A DNA stretch of 64,000 bases from Desulfobacteraceae bacterium (GCA_030613055.1 JAUWMR010000003.1:81792-145791); one strand, 5' to 3'; positions 36,653 through 45,549 are shown, counted from the stretch's first letter. Notes: a model not told the origin generated them from the sequence alone. A program made the numbers and translations.

Positions 36653-38485
36653 ATGTACGGATATCACGGCAGGTTTCTCAAGGTTGACTTGGAGGCTAAG
36701 ACGACTGAGGACATGCCCCTCTCCGAGGTCGATTTAAAGAAATATATAGGCGGTGCTACGCTGGCTGCCGCCTTGATCTATAACTACATAGAAAAGGACA
36801 TGGATCCCCTAAGTCCGAAAAGCCCCCTTGTCTTTTCCACCGGTCCTCTCACCGGATCACCGATTCCAATGGTCAGCCGGTACGCGGTCTGCGGCATATC
36901 GCCGCTGACCGGATACTGGGGCGAAGCCACAAGCGGCGGTGCCTTTCCGTTCCGGCTCAAGGGCGCCGGCTACGATGGCGTCTTTATCACCGGACGGGCG
37001 GAAGGCCCTGTTTATCTCTATCTTGAGAACGGTTCTGCGCAAATAAAGGACGCCAGGCACCTCTGGGGACAGGATATTTACGAGACCCAGAAGGTCCTCA
37101 AGAGTCAGATTGAAGCAACCACTTTCAGCACGGCCTGTATCGGGCAAGCGGGAGAGCGTCAAATTAGATATGCCTCCATCATGAATGATCGGGGCCGGGC
37201 CGCGGGACGTTGCGGTCTGGGTGCGCTTATGGGGTCGAAGAACCTAAAAGCGGTGGTGGTATCGGGCGGCATGAAGCCCGGGTCCTCTGACAAAGAGAAG
37301 GTGAAAGCGCTTGCCAAGGAGGCAGTTTCCACAATCAGAGGGAACCTTATCTCGGTGGCGCTTCGGGAATACGGCACCCTGTTTTATATGGATATGGCCA
37401 TGGCTTTGGGTGATGTGCCGGCCAAATATTTCAGCAAGAGCGTCTTTCCGGCGGAAAAGATCAGCGGGCAGGCCTTGAGACAAGCCTATACGGTGGAAAA
37501 CTACGCCTGCATGGGGTGTCCCATCGGATGCGGCCGGGAGGTGAAGAACTTCCGCAAAGACCTGGACAGGGTGGATGGGCCGGAATATGAGACGGTGGGC
37601 GCCTTCGGACCATTGTGCATGAACTTTGACCTGGATTCCATTGTGGAGGCCAACCACCTCTGCAACGCTCACGGCCTGGACACCATCTCCGCCGGGGTTT
37701 CTATTGCCTATGCCATGTATTTGTATGAAAAGGGTATACTGACCAGGGACAGGGCAGGCATGGAAATAAAGTGGGGCAACGGGAATACGGTGGTCAGGCT
37801 GGTGGAAATGATCGTCAAACAAGAAGGTATTGGGGAATTGCTCTCCAGGGGCACATTGGAGATGGCTAAGGAATTAGGACGGGACCCGGACGAAGCGGCC
37901 CAGGTCAAGGGGATGGAGATGCCGATGCATGAAGGCAGAGCCTTTCACGGGATGGCGGTCTCCTATGCCACCGGACCTCGGGGGGCGTGCCATCTGAAGG
38001 GTGATTACTACAACGTGGACCTGGGTGGAACGGTCCCTGAGCTTAACATCTTTCCCGGCGATAGGCTGGCATCGGAGGGCAAGGCTGAGCCCGCTGCCAA
38101 GTATCAGAGTCTGAAGGATCTCTATGATGCCCTGACCCTTTGCAAGTTTGCTCCCCTCAGTGTCACACAAATTTGCCAGATATTGAGCGCTATCACAGGA
38201 TGGGAGATGAGCCCGGCAGACCTGCTTTCTGCCGGAGACAGGTCAGTCAATCTCAAAAGGGCGATCAGCAATAAGCTCGGCCTGACCCGGGAAGAAGACC
38301 GACTCCCCAAAGTGTGCATGGATACATTAAAAGAAGGAGGTTCTGCCGGTAAGGCGCCGGATATGGACCTGCTTCTTAAGGAATACTACAACTTCAGAGG
38401 GTGGGATTGGGAAACGGGCAAGCCCTCCAAGGAAAAATTAATTGAACTTGGCTTAAGCCACGTAGCTGATGATTTATATCCATAA
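36653..38485 (+). CDS. aor: Tungsten-dependent aldehyde:ferredoxin oxidoreductase
   Basis: Oxidises aldehydes to carboxylic acids with reduction of ferredoxin. 610 residues. The N-terminal AOR domain (YGYHGRFLKVDLEAKTTED, PLTGYWGEATSGGAFP) binds the bis-pterin cofactor. The [4Fe-4S] ligands are CMGCPIGC near residue 285 and Cys in TLCKFAP near residue 500, and GPEYETVGAFGPLCM is diagnostic. W rather than Mo is from the family. It lies directly downstream of the ADH and can work in reverse on acids. Confidence 0.9.
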   Translation: MYGYHGRFLKVDLEAKTTEDMPLSEVDLKKYIGGATLAAALIYNYIEKDMDPLSPKSPLVFSTGPLTGSPIPMVSRYAVCGISPLTGYWGEATSGGAFPFRLKGAGYDGVFITGRAEGPVYLYLENGSAQIKDARHLWGQDIYETQKVLKSQIEATTFSTACIGQAGERQIRYASIMNDRGRAAGRCGLGALMGSKNLKAVVVSGGMKPGSSDKEKVKALAKEAVSTIRGNLISVALREYGTLFYMDMAMALGDVPAKYFSKSVFPAEKISGQALRQAYTVENYACMGCPIGCGREVKNFRKDLDRVDGPEYETVGAFGPLCMNFDLDSIVEANHLCNAHGLDTISAGVSIAYAMYLYEKGILTRDRAGMEIKWGNGNTVVRLVEMIVKQEGIGELLSRGTLEMAKELGRDPDEAAQVKGMEMPMHEGRAFHGMAVSYATGPRGACHLKGDYYNVDLGGTVPELNIFPGDRLASEGKAEPAAKYQSLKDLYDALTLCKFAPLSVTQICQILSAITGWEMSPADLLSAGDRSVNLKRAISNKLGLTREEDRLPKVCMDTLKEGGSAGKAPDMDLLLKEYYNFRGWDWETGKPSKEKLIELGLSHVADDLYP

Positions 38486-38535
38486 TTCAGGCGCATGAAC
38501 CGATCCTGACTCCGTCAAAGGCGGGGCTAATAGAA

Positions 38536-38596
38536 GTGACTAAAATGAACTAAAGTTAGAAGGAATAACCTCTCTTACTTTAGGCACTTTAGTCAC
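38536..38596. repeat. Dispersed inverted repeat (copy A)
   Basis: GTGACTAAA (38536-38544) pairs with TTTAGTCAC (38588-38596). The stretch 38536-38556 is, reversed, nearly the same as 48607-48628. The gap 38486-38703 carries this element and the AAGGAGG of the next gene, nothing else. Confidence 0.6.
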
Positions 38597-38703
38597 CGTC
38601 GGGATTAGGCACTTCAAAATTCTGAAAGTGCTCACATTTAGGAGTAAGAAAAAATTGAAGAGTTAAATGCGAATCTTAGAAAAGAGGAAATAAGGAGGAA
38701 AGT

Positions 38704-39936
38704 ATGAACAAGAAAACACAGTTTGGAAAACTGCGCATTGAAGGTGAGAACCCGGTCAATCCTGCACCCGGTGTATGGATGATGCCCGGTTTTGGAAACA
38801 CCGGCGTTGTGGAAACGGATGAGGGTCTCGTCTTAGTTGATATGCCAGTCCAGTCCTATGCAGAGAGGACAATGGGGATGCTCCGACAGAAATTGAAGGA
38901 CCCGGTGCACACAGTGTTTTTAACTCACGGACATTTGGATCATGCCTTTCACCTTGATCCCCTTTTCAATGAGGCCAAGCGAAATGGCACCTCTCCGCCA
39001 AGGGTCATTGCCCAGCGCAATATTTTGAAGCGGTTTCAGAAGTACCGAATGTTGTCTCAGTTTCATGAACACATAAACCGGATTCAATTCAATATTCCTG
39101 AAGGAGAGAAAGCCTTTACTCTTCCTGAGCGTAATCCTGACATTATTTTCGATCAAACCATAAGCGTTAGGGTGGGCGGAATTGATTTTCATGCCTTTCA
39201 CGGGCTGGGGGAGACAGATGATCACCTGTGGATCTGGGTCCCTGAGAAGAAGTCTGTATTTGCAGGGGACTTTGTCATCTGGTCTTTTCCAAATGTAGGG
39301 AACCTCTTCAAGGTTCAGCGTTACACACTGGAGTGGGCTGAAACGCTTGAGGCCGTGGTTGCAAGAGAACCCGAAATCCTAATACCGGGTCACGGTCCAG
39401 TGATCAAGGGCCATGAAAAGATCAGAGAGGTTTGTCTCAAATTCTCTACGGCTCTCCGTTACCTCCATGATGAAGTGATTAAACGTCTCAATAAAGGCAT
39501 GTGGTATGAGGATATTGTTCACGATATTAGCCTGCCCGACCACATGCTTGATAATGAATTCCTGGCTCCTCGGTATGGATGTCCAACCTTTATGGTCCAC
39601 GGGATCCTTCGCCAGTACACAGGCTGGTATGATGGGAATCCATCGAATCTCCTCCCACCCAAGAAGACTGATATATTTTCGGAAGTTGTTGCACTGGTGG
39701 AAAAAGACAGGATCATGGAACACGCTCGCCAAATCAAAGAAGAAGGGCGATACGCGATGGCATTGCAATTCATAGATATGGTTTTAGCCGCACAATTGGA
39801 CGCTAAAGAGGAGCAGGAGATGCACTTGCTCAGGGGGGAACTATTGGACATTCTGGGCCACAATGAAAAAAGCTTTATCACCAAAAGCATTTATTATAGG
39901 GCCAGAGACCGTGCGATGGAGGCTGCAAAATCATAA
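38704..39936 (+). CDS. Alkylsulfatase-like metallo-beta-lactamase-fold hydrolase 3
   Basis: 410 residues, same architecture as paralogue 1: metal motif THGHLDHAFH near residue 77, GETDDHLWIW, AGDFVIWSFPNVGNLFKVQR and IPGHGPVIKG, then a dimerisation domain (ILRQYTGWYDGNPSNLLPP). No SCP2-like domain and no signal peptide. AAGGAGG stands before the ATG. It closes the cluster, with a sulfatase relic 109 bp behind it, mirroring paralogue 1 with a sulfatase relic in front. Confidence 0.82.
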   Translation: MNKKTQFGKLRIEGENPVNPAPGVWMMPGFGNTGVVETDEGLVLVDMPVQSYAERTMGMLRQKLKDPVHTVFLTHGHLDHAFHLDPLFNEAKRNGTSPPRVIAQRNILKRFQKYRMLSQFHEHINRIQFNIPEGEKAFTLPERNPDIIFDQTISVRVGGIDFHAFHGLGETDDHLWIWVPEKKSVFAGDFVIWSFPNVGNLFKVQRYTLEWAETLEAVVAREPEILIPGHGPVIKGHEKIREVCLKFSTALRYLHDEVIKRLNKGMWYEDIVHDISLPDHMLDNEFLAPRYGCPTFMVHGILRQYTGWYDGNPSNLLPPKKTDIFSEVVALVEKDRIMEHARQIKEEGRYAMALQFIDMVLAAQLDAKEEQEMHLLRGELLDILGHNEKSFITKSIYYRARDRAMEAAKS

Positions 39937-40045
39937 TTGCTAAATGGCTCAACTCCCGGAGAATGTTCAATCATATCTAATAATGTGGGCTCCCTTGGCT
40001 GCACCTTTACAGTGGGTTTAGGGGCTTAAAGAGTCTGTGCTATCC

Positions 40046-40212
40046 TCTGGACGTGCACTCCTGGAAACGTAGCAAAAACCCCCAAGAGGAATGAATTATA
40101 CGATCGAAAGAAAGATCCCTATCAATTGAATAACTTGCTGGATCAGGAGCCTGAAATAGCCAATAAATTGCATCTAAAACTGAGATATTACATGCTAAAA
40201 TTGAGAACCTTC
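40046..40212 (+). pseudogene. C-terminal relic of a sulfatase (copy 2)
   Basis: The frame NELYDRKKDPYQLNNLLDQE continuing to YYMLKLRTFFG aligns without gaps to the relic at 27192-27361. It is the tail of a formylglycine sulfatase with no catalytic part left. Confidence 0.75.
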
Positions 40213-40241
40213 TTCGGCAGATCCCAACTATATCCTCTCGG

Positions 40242-40353
40242 AAGCGCAATCCGTCATTACTTTCGCCGTTCCTCTGAGCAAAGACTGGGTCCCCGATTAC
40301 GTCGGGAAGGTGACCAGCAAAGTCTTTGCCAGTGTGTCTGGTGTTACATCTTG
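40242..40353 (+). pseudogene. Short relic of an unidentified coding region
   Basis: The frame reads EAQSVITFAVPLSKDWVPDY and VGKVTSKVFASVSGVTS to a stop. Its codon pattern looks coding, and the start resembles the N-terminal part of QueG-like 4Fe-4S proteins, but no cluster motif remains. Weak call. Confidence 0.3.
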
Positions 40354-40463
40354 AATTGTGAATTGAGCCGGTTGAGTTCTTGTGAAATCCTGATATTCTT
40401 TTGCAGGGAAACGTCAAAGTCGTAATAAATGAAAAAAGTCATGGTCACGAAAGGTATATTTAG

Positions 40464-40661
40464 ATCCTCAAGCATCTGGGTTTGTGGGATGTGAAGCTAT
40501 GGCCACCACCCAAACCCAAAGCGCCATCAGTCGATATCCACCTAGATTATTCCCACCGGGGTGTAGGTCCCTATGGGCCGGAGGCAGATTCTCAGGTCCC
40601 ATCCTGTGATGATTATCTTTACTGTGATCCTGATTACCCCGTTGAAGTTCATGCCTCATGA
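40464..40661 (+). pseudogene. C-terminal relic of a transposase (IS91-like tail)
   Basis: After an in-frame TAG the frame reads ILKHLGLWDVKLWPPPKPKA and ends DYLYCDPDYPVEVHAS. ILKHLGLW followed by a proline-rich tail and YxDPxYP is typical of the C-terminus of IS91/IS1294-like transposases. No catalytic part or IS ends remain. It marks an old insertion between the alkylsulfatase-type cluster and the CoA-transferase cluster. The rest of 39937-41039 has no gene except the relics and the promoter listed. Confidence 0.55.
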
Positions 40662-40876
40662 TTTATTTAAAACCAGCCACGGGATCAAATAGAGCGATGT
40701 GCCCAGATTAAGCCCAAATGGCGTCAGTTTCCAATAAACTTCGTCTCTTAATCGTCTCTATTATTCCACCCTATATTCCTGAAGAACCCCTGAACTGCAA
40801 TCCAGCCTGACACCACCTTCCTCTATTTTGTGTCAAAAAAATGACGGCAGCCATTGTTTTTCCGAGGAAAAACCTC

Positions 40877-40907
40877 TTGACAGCATATGTTGTACACAGT
40901 ACACAAT
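40877..40907 (+). promoter_or_regulatory. Sigma-70 promoter with palindromic operator, CoA-transferase operon
   Basis: A consensus TTGACA at 40877-40882 is followed 17 bases later by TACACA. The operator TGTAC-ACA-GTACA (40891-40903), within TTGT...ACAA (40890-40906), sits between and over the -10. This symmetry is like GntR/FCD-family sites, and a GntR-family gene lies in the same cluster at 45550. Transcription start would be about 130 bp before the first gene. Confidence 0.6.
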
Positions 40908-41039
40908 TAACACCATAATCAAGGCAAAACTCGATTAAATGGTAATCGTTATTTGTTGTCTTTTATTGGTGCTGAGTACTCGAATCATAATGTTATATCT
41001 CACCCCCAAACAACCCTTTTTTCCATATGGAGGCGTCTT

Positions 41040-42227
41040 ATGGATTTCTTAAAAAAAATTACCGTATTGTCCCTTGAACAGGCAACTGTTCTGCCCTATT
41101 TGACTTACAGGCTGACCCACGATGGCATGCGTGTCATAAGGCTGGAACATCCTGTCTACGGGGACCCGAACAGGATGATAGGTGAAAATGTTCTTAAGGA
41201 AGAGAGAATGAACGCCTATTATCTGTGTATCAATTCAGGTAAAGAGGCACTGACACTGAATCTTGGTGACCCGGAAGGACAAAAGATATTCCATTCCCTG
41301 ATCAAAGAGCTGAATGTCGATATCTTTTCAACCAATCAACTTCCCAGAAATTATGAAAAATTAGGCATCGATTACGAGTCCATGAAGGCCTTGAAACCGG
41401 ACATCATATGGCTCGGTGTTACCGGTTTCGGTCCGGACAGTAACGAGGCGGCATACGATCCTATTTTACAGGCAAGGTCGGGTATGATGGAGATGACCGG
41501 CGAGGCCGACGGAGATCCCCAGGTAGTGGGGGTTCCATTACCGGATATGGGCACCAGCGAGCATTCGTACGGACTGTTGATGAAGGCGCTTTATAAACGC
41601 GAAGTCACGGGAGAAGGCTCTTGCATCAACGTGTCCATGTTTGAATCCTCCGTTTCATGGCTCACGGTCCCCATCACGCTTTCCGCACTTTTAGATAAAA
41701 ATATCTCTCGAAGGGGCAACACCCATGAGTTTTTCGCCCCTGTTTCCGTTTACAGGACAAGCAATGGATTTGTGTATACGGCAGTGGGGAATGACCGTCA
41801 GTGGAAAACCATGGTTTCCCAGGAAATGTTTAAATCACTTGATAAGCCGGAGTATGAAAAAAATGCCGGCCGGATAAAGGACGTACAAAACTTAAACCGC
41901 GCCATTAACAAAATTACCCAAAAATATACGACGGAAGAACTCATAGAACTGTTTAACTCTCTCACGCTTCCTATAAGTAAGATAAAGACTATTCCGGAGG
42001 TAATCGCCGATCCTTTGGTTGAAAAAAGGCTTCTGTCCGCCCAGGATCCGGTGACGGGAACCAGACTCACATTACCGCCGCCTCCCAATATGACGCCGTA
42101 CCTTGAAAAATTGGACCGGCAGCTACCTTTTCCACCACGCTTTGGAGAACATAATAAGGAAATATACGGTAAATTAGGGTATTCAGATGAAGACCTGGGG
42201 CGTCTAAAGGAAAACAAGATAATATAA
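41040..42227 (+). CDS. Class III (CaiB/BaiF) CoA-transferase
   Basis: Moves CoA from an acyl-CoA donor to a carboxylic acid. 395 residues from the ATG at 41040, which has TGGAGG in front; an upstream in-frame start at 40953 has none. The catalytic Asp169 in VGVPLPDMGTSEH stands at the same number as in formyl-CoA transferase. SGMMEMTGEADGDPQ is the family loop. First gene of a cluster with ETF, acyl-CoA dehydrogenase and mutase, so it likely activates the acid that they process. Confidence 0.9.
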   Translation: MDFLKKITVLSLEQATVLPYLTYRLTHDGMRVIRLEHPVYGDPNRMIGENVLKEERMNAYYLCINSGKEALTLNLGDPEGQKIFHSLIKELNVDIFSTNQLPRNYEKLGIDYESMKALKPDIIWLGVTGFGPDSNEAAYDPILQARSGMMEMTGEADGDPQVVGVPLPDMGTSEHSYGLLMKALYKREVTGEGSCINVSMFESSVSWLTVPITLSALLDKNISRRGNTHEFFAPVSVYRTSNGFVYTAVGNDRQWKTMVSQEMFKSLDKPEYEKNAGRIKDVQNLNRAINKITQKYTTEELIELFNSLTLPISKIKTIPEVIADPLVEKRLLSAQDPVTGTRLTLPPPPNMTPYLEKLDRQLPFPPRFGEHNKEIYGKLGYSDEDLGRLKENKII

Positions 42228-42251
42228 GCATTTCGAATTGGAGTAAACGCC

Positions 42252-43043
42252 ATTAATATCATCGTATTAATAAAACAGGTCCCGGATACAACAGATGTCA
42301 AACTGGATCCAAAGACAGGAACCCTCATCAGGGAAGGTATAGAGAATATCATTAATCCGGATGACAGGCATGCCCTTGAAGCAGCCATTGGATTAAAAGA
42401 AACTTATGGCGGAATGGTTACCGTAATCTCCATGGGTCCGCCTCAGGCCATTGATGCCATATCGGAAGCGATCGCAATGGGTGCGGATGAAGGGATCCTT
42501 CTGTCTGACACGGCATTTGCCGGCGCAGACACCTGGGCGACGTCATATACCCTTGGAAAGGCTATCGAAAAGACAGGAAAATATGATCTTATCATCTGCG
42601 GCAGGCAGGCCATTGATGGGGATACAGCCCAGATCGGGCCACAGGTGGCCGACTATCTTCAAATACCCCAGGCAACCTATGTTTGTGGACTTGAGAAGGT
42701 AACCAAAAAGTCCATTTTCATCAAGAGGCGTCTTGAGGATGGCTTTGAACGGGTCCGCTCCCCGCTTCCCGCCCTGCTGACTGTAATCGGCGAACTAAAT
42801 ATTCCCCGGCATCCCAATGTCGCGAGGTTGATTGATGCATGCAGGGAAAAGGCGCCAATCAAAATCTGGAACGCTGCAGATATCAATGTCCAGGCAAATG
42901 AGATCGGACTGGAAGGCTCATTGACCCATGTCATCAAAACCTTTGCTCCCAAGTTCAAGAGACATGGCGAGATTCTTAAAGGTGATGTTAAAGAAATGGC
43001 GAAAGGCCTGGTCAACAAGTTAAGAGAAAATAAGCTTATTTAA
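42252..43043 (+). CDS. etfB: Electron transfer flavoprotein beta subunit, ATT start
   Basis: Accepts electrons from acyl-CoA dehydrogenase together with EtfA. From an ATT at 42252 the frame reads INIIVLIKQVPDTTDVKLDP, which matches the usual EtfB start MNIIVCIKQVPDT, with GGAG 8 bases upstream. Starting at the first ATG (42414) would drop 54 residues of the conserved N-terminus. Total 263 residues, normal for the family. DRHALEAAIGLKE, GRQAIDGDTAQIGPQVA and the Leu-Pro recognition segment are present. So either a rare AUU initiation codon is used or the codon is a mutated or misread ATG. Confidence 0.85.
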   Translation: MNIIVLIKQVPDTTDVKLDPKTGTLIREGIENIINPDDRHALEAAIGLKETYGGMVTVISMGPPQAIDAISEAIAMGADEGILLSDTAFAGADTWATSYTLGKAIEKTGKYDLIICGRQAIDGDTAQIGPQVADYLQIPQATYVCGLEKVTKKSIFIKRRLEDGFERVRSPLPALLTVIGELNIPRHPNVARLIDACREKAPIKIWNAADINVQANEIGLEGSLTHVIKTFAPKFKRHGEILKGDVKEMAKGLVNKLRENKLI

Positions 43044-43084
43044 GAAATCAAAGAGGAACATAGGAGGCTGTCCGAGAATATGCA

Positions 43085-44275
43085 ATGACCGTCTGGGTTG
43101 AAATTGATTTGTGCAATGGGTGCAAGCGCTGCATAAAGACATGTCCGTATGGGGCCATTGAGATTAAGGATAGCAAAGCCCATATTCTTAAGCAGTGCAC
43201 ATCGTGCGGTGCCTGCTTAGAGGCATGTAAGGAAAAGGCTATCCAAACGGACGCCAGGCCAAAGACCATTCCCGATTTTAGCGACCGGCAGGGTGTATGG
43301 GTCTTTGCCGAACAGAGGGGCGGCAACCTTAGCCGTGTCTCCCTCGAACTCTTAGGCAAGGCCCAGGAATTGGCCATGACGCTCAACCAGGAAGTTTCCG
43401 CCCTGCTGCTTGGTTCCGGGGTCTCGAAACTGGCCGATACACTAATCGAGTATGGCGCTGATAATGTGTATCTGGCACAGCACAGGGCCCTTGAGAATTA
43501 CAGGACCCTTTCCTACACAAAGGTTATTGAAGAACTGTTGGTTAATTACATGCCTAATATCCTGCTTTTAGGCGCAACGCATTTAGGCCGTGACCTTGCG
43601 CCCCGCCTGTCACGCAGGGTGGGAGTGGGACTGACCGCGGATTGCACGGAGTTAACCATTGATCCGGGGGAAGGAATCCTCCTTCAGACCAGACCCGCCT
43701 TCGGGGGAGACATTATGGCCACTATTGCCAATCGGTACTCGCGGCCCCAGATGGCTACGGTGCGTCCAGGAGTAATGGAAGCAATAAAAAAACCTGGAAA
43801 CAAGGGGCGTGTGATCAGGCATAAGGTATCCCTGTTGGAGAAAGAGATCCGCACGAAAATCCTGGAAATGGTCAGGGAAAGGAAAAAGAATGTCAGCCTG
43901 GCAGATGCCAAGGTCATCGTAGCAGGTGGACGGGGCGTTGGATCCAAAGAGGAAATGAAATCTCTTTTTTCCATTGCGGAACTTATGGGGGGTGAAGTGG
44001 CCGGCACGAGGATAATCGTTGAAGAGGGGTGGCTGCCGGTCGAGAGGCAAGTGGGGCAGACGGGGCAGACGGTCAGGCCGGAGATATATATCGCGTGCGG
44101 TATATCCGGCGCCATTCAGCACAGGGCCGGGATGCTCGGTTCACGATATATCATTGCCATTAACAAGGATGAGAGGGCGCCAATCTTTGAGGTGGCGGAT
44201 TGGGGTATCGTGGGTGATCTCCACGAGGTTGTTCCGGCATTTGAAAAAGCCATTAGAGCTAACAAGGGAAAGTAA
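43085..44275 (+). CDS. etfA: ETF alpha subunit with N-terminal 2[4Fe-4S] ferredoxin domain
   Basis: 396 residues. The first 60 hold two cluster motifs (CNGCKRCIKTCPYGA and CTSCGACLEACKEKA) fused to EtfA. The alpha domain ends with the FAD-binding SGAIQHRAGMLGSRYIIAIN and FEVADWGIVGDLHEVVPA. Such ferredoxin-EtfA fusions are frequent in anaerobes and pass electrons to Fe-S membrane or soluble partners. It follows etfB by 41 bp; AGGAGG lies at 43062, rather far (about 17 bases) from the ATG. Confidence 0.92.
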   Translation: MTVWVEIDLCNGCKRCIKTCPYGAIEIKDSKAHILKQCTSCGACLEACKEKAIQTDARPKTIPDFSDRQGVWVFAEQRGGNLSRVSLELLGKAQELAMTLNQEVSALLLGSGVSKLADTLIEYGADNVYLAQHRALENYRTLSYTKVIEELLVNYMPNILLLGATHLGRDLAPRLSRRVGVGLTADCTELTIDPGEGILLQTRPAFGGDIMATIANRYSRPQMATVRPGVMEAIKKPGNKGRVIRHKVSLLEKEIRTKILEMVRERKKNVSLADAKVIVAGGRGVGSKEEMKSLFSIAELMGGEVAGTRIIVEEGWLPVERQVGQTGQTVRPEIYIACGISGAIQHRAGMLGSRYIIAINKDERAPIFEVADWGIVGDLHEVVPAFEKAIRANKGK

Positions 44276-44284
44276 GGGGAAATA

Positions 44285-45418
44285 TTGCTTCGCTCAGATA
44301 TAGAAAAACTCCAGAGAAAGATCATGGCCAGATTTGTGGACGAGGAGGTTATCCCCACTGCCAGGGAATATGATGAAAGTGGCGAGTTCCCATTTGACCT
44401 GTTCAAAAAGCTTGCTGATATGGGTATCTTAGGGATCAGGTATCCAAAAAAAGTGGGGGGATCAGGGGGGAACACGACCCTTTATTGTATTTCCATGGAG
44501 GAGTTGGCAAGGGGGCTTTTAAGTTTGGCCGCCATTACGGCCATGCAATGTCTCATGGCTACAAACGGCCTCTATCTCTATGGCACTAAAGAGATGCATG
44601 AGCAATACCTCAGGCCAGCTTTGAGAGGTGAAAAGATTGGTGCCTTTCAGCTTACGGAGCCGGAGGCGGGATCTGATCTCGGCGCTGTGAGTACTCTGGC
44701 TACAAAAACAAAAGATGGCTATGTAATTAACGGGATGAAGACATGGTCCACAAGTGGCCCTTATGGTGATTTCCATACCGTCCTTTGTCAGACCGATCCG
44801 GATAAGGAATTAAAAGGCCTTATGTTTTTCTTTATCCCAAGCGACACGCCCGGGTTCTCGCACAGCAAAAAATTCGATACCCTTGGTACAAGAACCTCAT
44901 CGCTTTCAGAGATCTATTTTAATAATTGTCATGTGCCCCCTGAATATATGTTAGGGGAACCCGGGAGAGGGCTGGATGTGTTATTGACCATCCTTGCTGA
45001 AATCAGGATAATGATTGCCTCCCTGGCCCTGGGGTTACATCGGGCCGCGATGGGTGATTCTATCCGGTATTGTAAAGAGCGGGTTCAGTTCGGAAAACCT
45101 ATAGGAAAATATCAGCTCATCCAGGCAAAGATCGCAAATATGGCAGTCAATTTGGAGGCCGGTCACCTCATGTGCTACAAGGTTACCCATCTAATTGACG
45201 ACAAGGTACCCTGCTTGAATGAAGCATCTATGGCAAAATACTTTACTGTTGAATCAGTATGCAGCGCTTGTGATGAGGCCATGAGAATTTTTGGGGCCTA
45301 TGGCTATTCCATGGAATATAATGTTCAGAGATATTACAGGGATAATCGCTTCCTGCTTTATGGCGGAGGGACTCACGAGGTACTGCAAACAACTATTGCC
45401 AGACAGTACCTTCGGTAA
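44285..45418 (+). CDS. Acyl-CoA dehydrogenase lacking the canonical catalytic Glu
   Basis: 377-residue acyl-CoA dehydrogenase (FQLTEPEAGSDLGAV, ACDEAMRIFGAYGYSMEYNV). Where MCAD-type enzymes have YEGT with the catalytic base, this one has LYGGGTHEV. Isovaleryl-CoA-type enzymes place the base on an earlier helix; here that helix reads LAEIRIMIASLALG, with a Glu one position off. TTG start with AAGGGGAA before it, 9 bp after etfA. It is the likely electron donor of EtfBA; substrate probably not a plain fatty acyl-CoA. Confidence 0.88.
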   Translation: MLRSDIEKLQRKIMARFVDEEVIPTAREYDESGEFPFDLFKKLADMGILGIRYPKKVGGSGGNTTLYCISMEELARGLLSLAAITAMQCLMATNGLYLYGTKEMHEQYLRPALRGEKIGAFQLTEPEAGSDLGAVSTLATKTKDGYVINGMKTWSTSGPYGDFHTVLCQTDPDKELKGLMFFFIPSDTPGFSHSKKFDTLGTRTSSLSEIYFNNCHVPPEYMLGEPGRGLDVLLTILAEIRIMIASLALGLHRAAMGDSIRYCKERVQFGKPIGKYQLIQAKIANMAVNLEAGHLMCYKVTHLIDDKVPCLNEASMAKYFTVESVCSACDEAMRIFGAYGYSMEYNVQRYYRDNRFLLYGGGTHEVLQTTIARQYLR

Positions 45419-45448
45419 GATATTGGTAACGACTCGGGGAGAGAGACT

Positions 45449-45481
45449 GCCTGCCTGTGCGATACACGCAGACAGGTAGGC
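45449..45481 (+). terminator. Hairpin between acyl-CoA dehydrogenase and GntR gene
   Basis: GCCTGCCTGT (45449-45458) pairs with ACAGGTAGGC (45472-45481) with one G-T pair, then CATTTAAG. A weak terminator or a dispersed palindrome. Confidence 0.4.
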
Positions 45482-45549
45482 ATTTAAGCTGAAGTGCCGC
45501 GTGAAGGGAATCATGCGAGATCACACGAAGCGCGGAGCGTTTGAAATTT

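Noticed and set aside
35411..36667. 418-codon open frame on the minus strand
   Set aside because: It lies wholly across the clear Fe-alcohol dehydrogenase gene, its protein is rich in His/Gly/Arg with no domain, and it is a codon-bias shadow.
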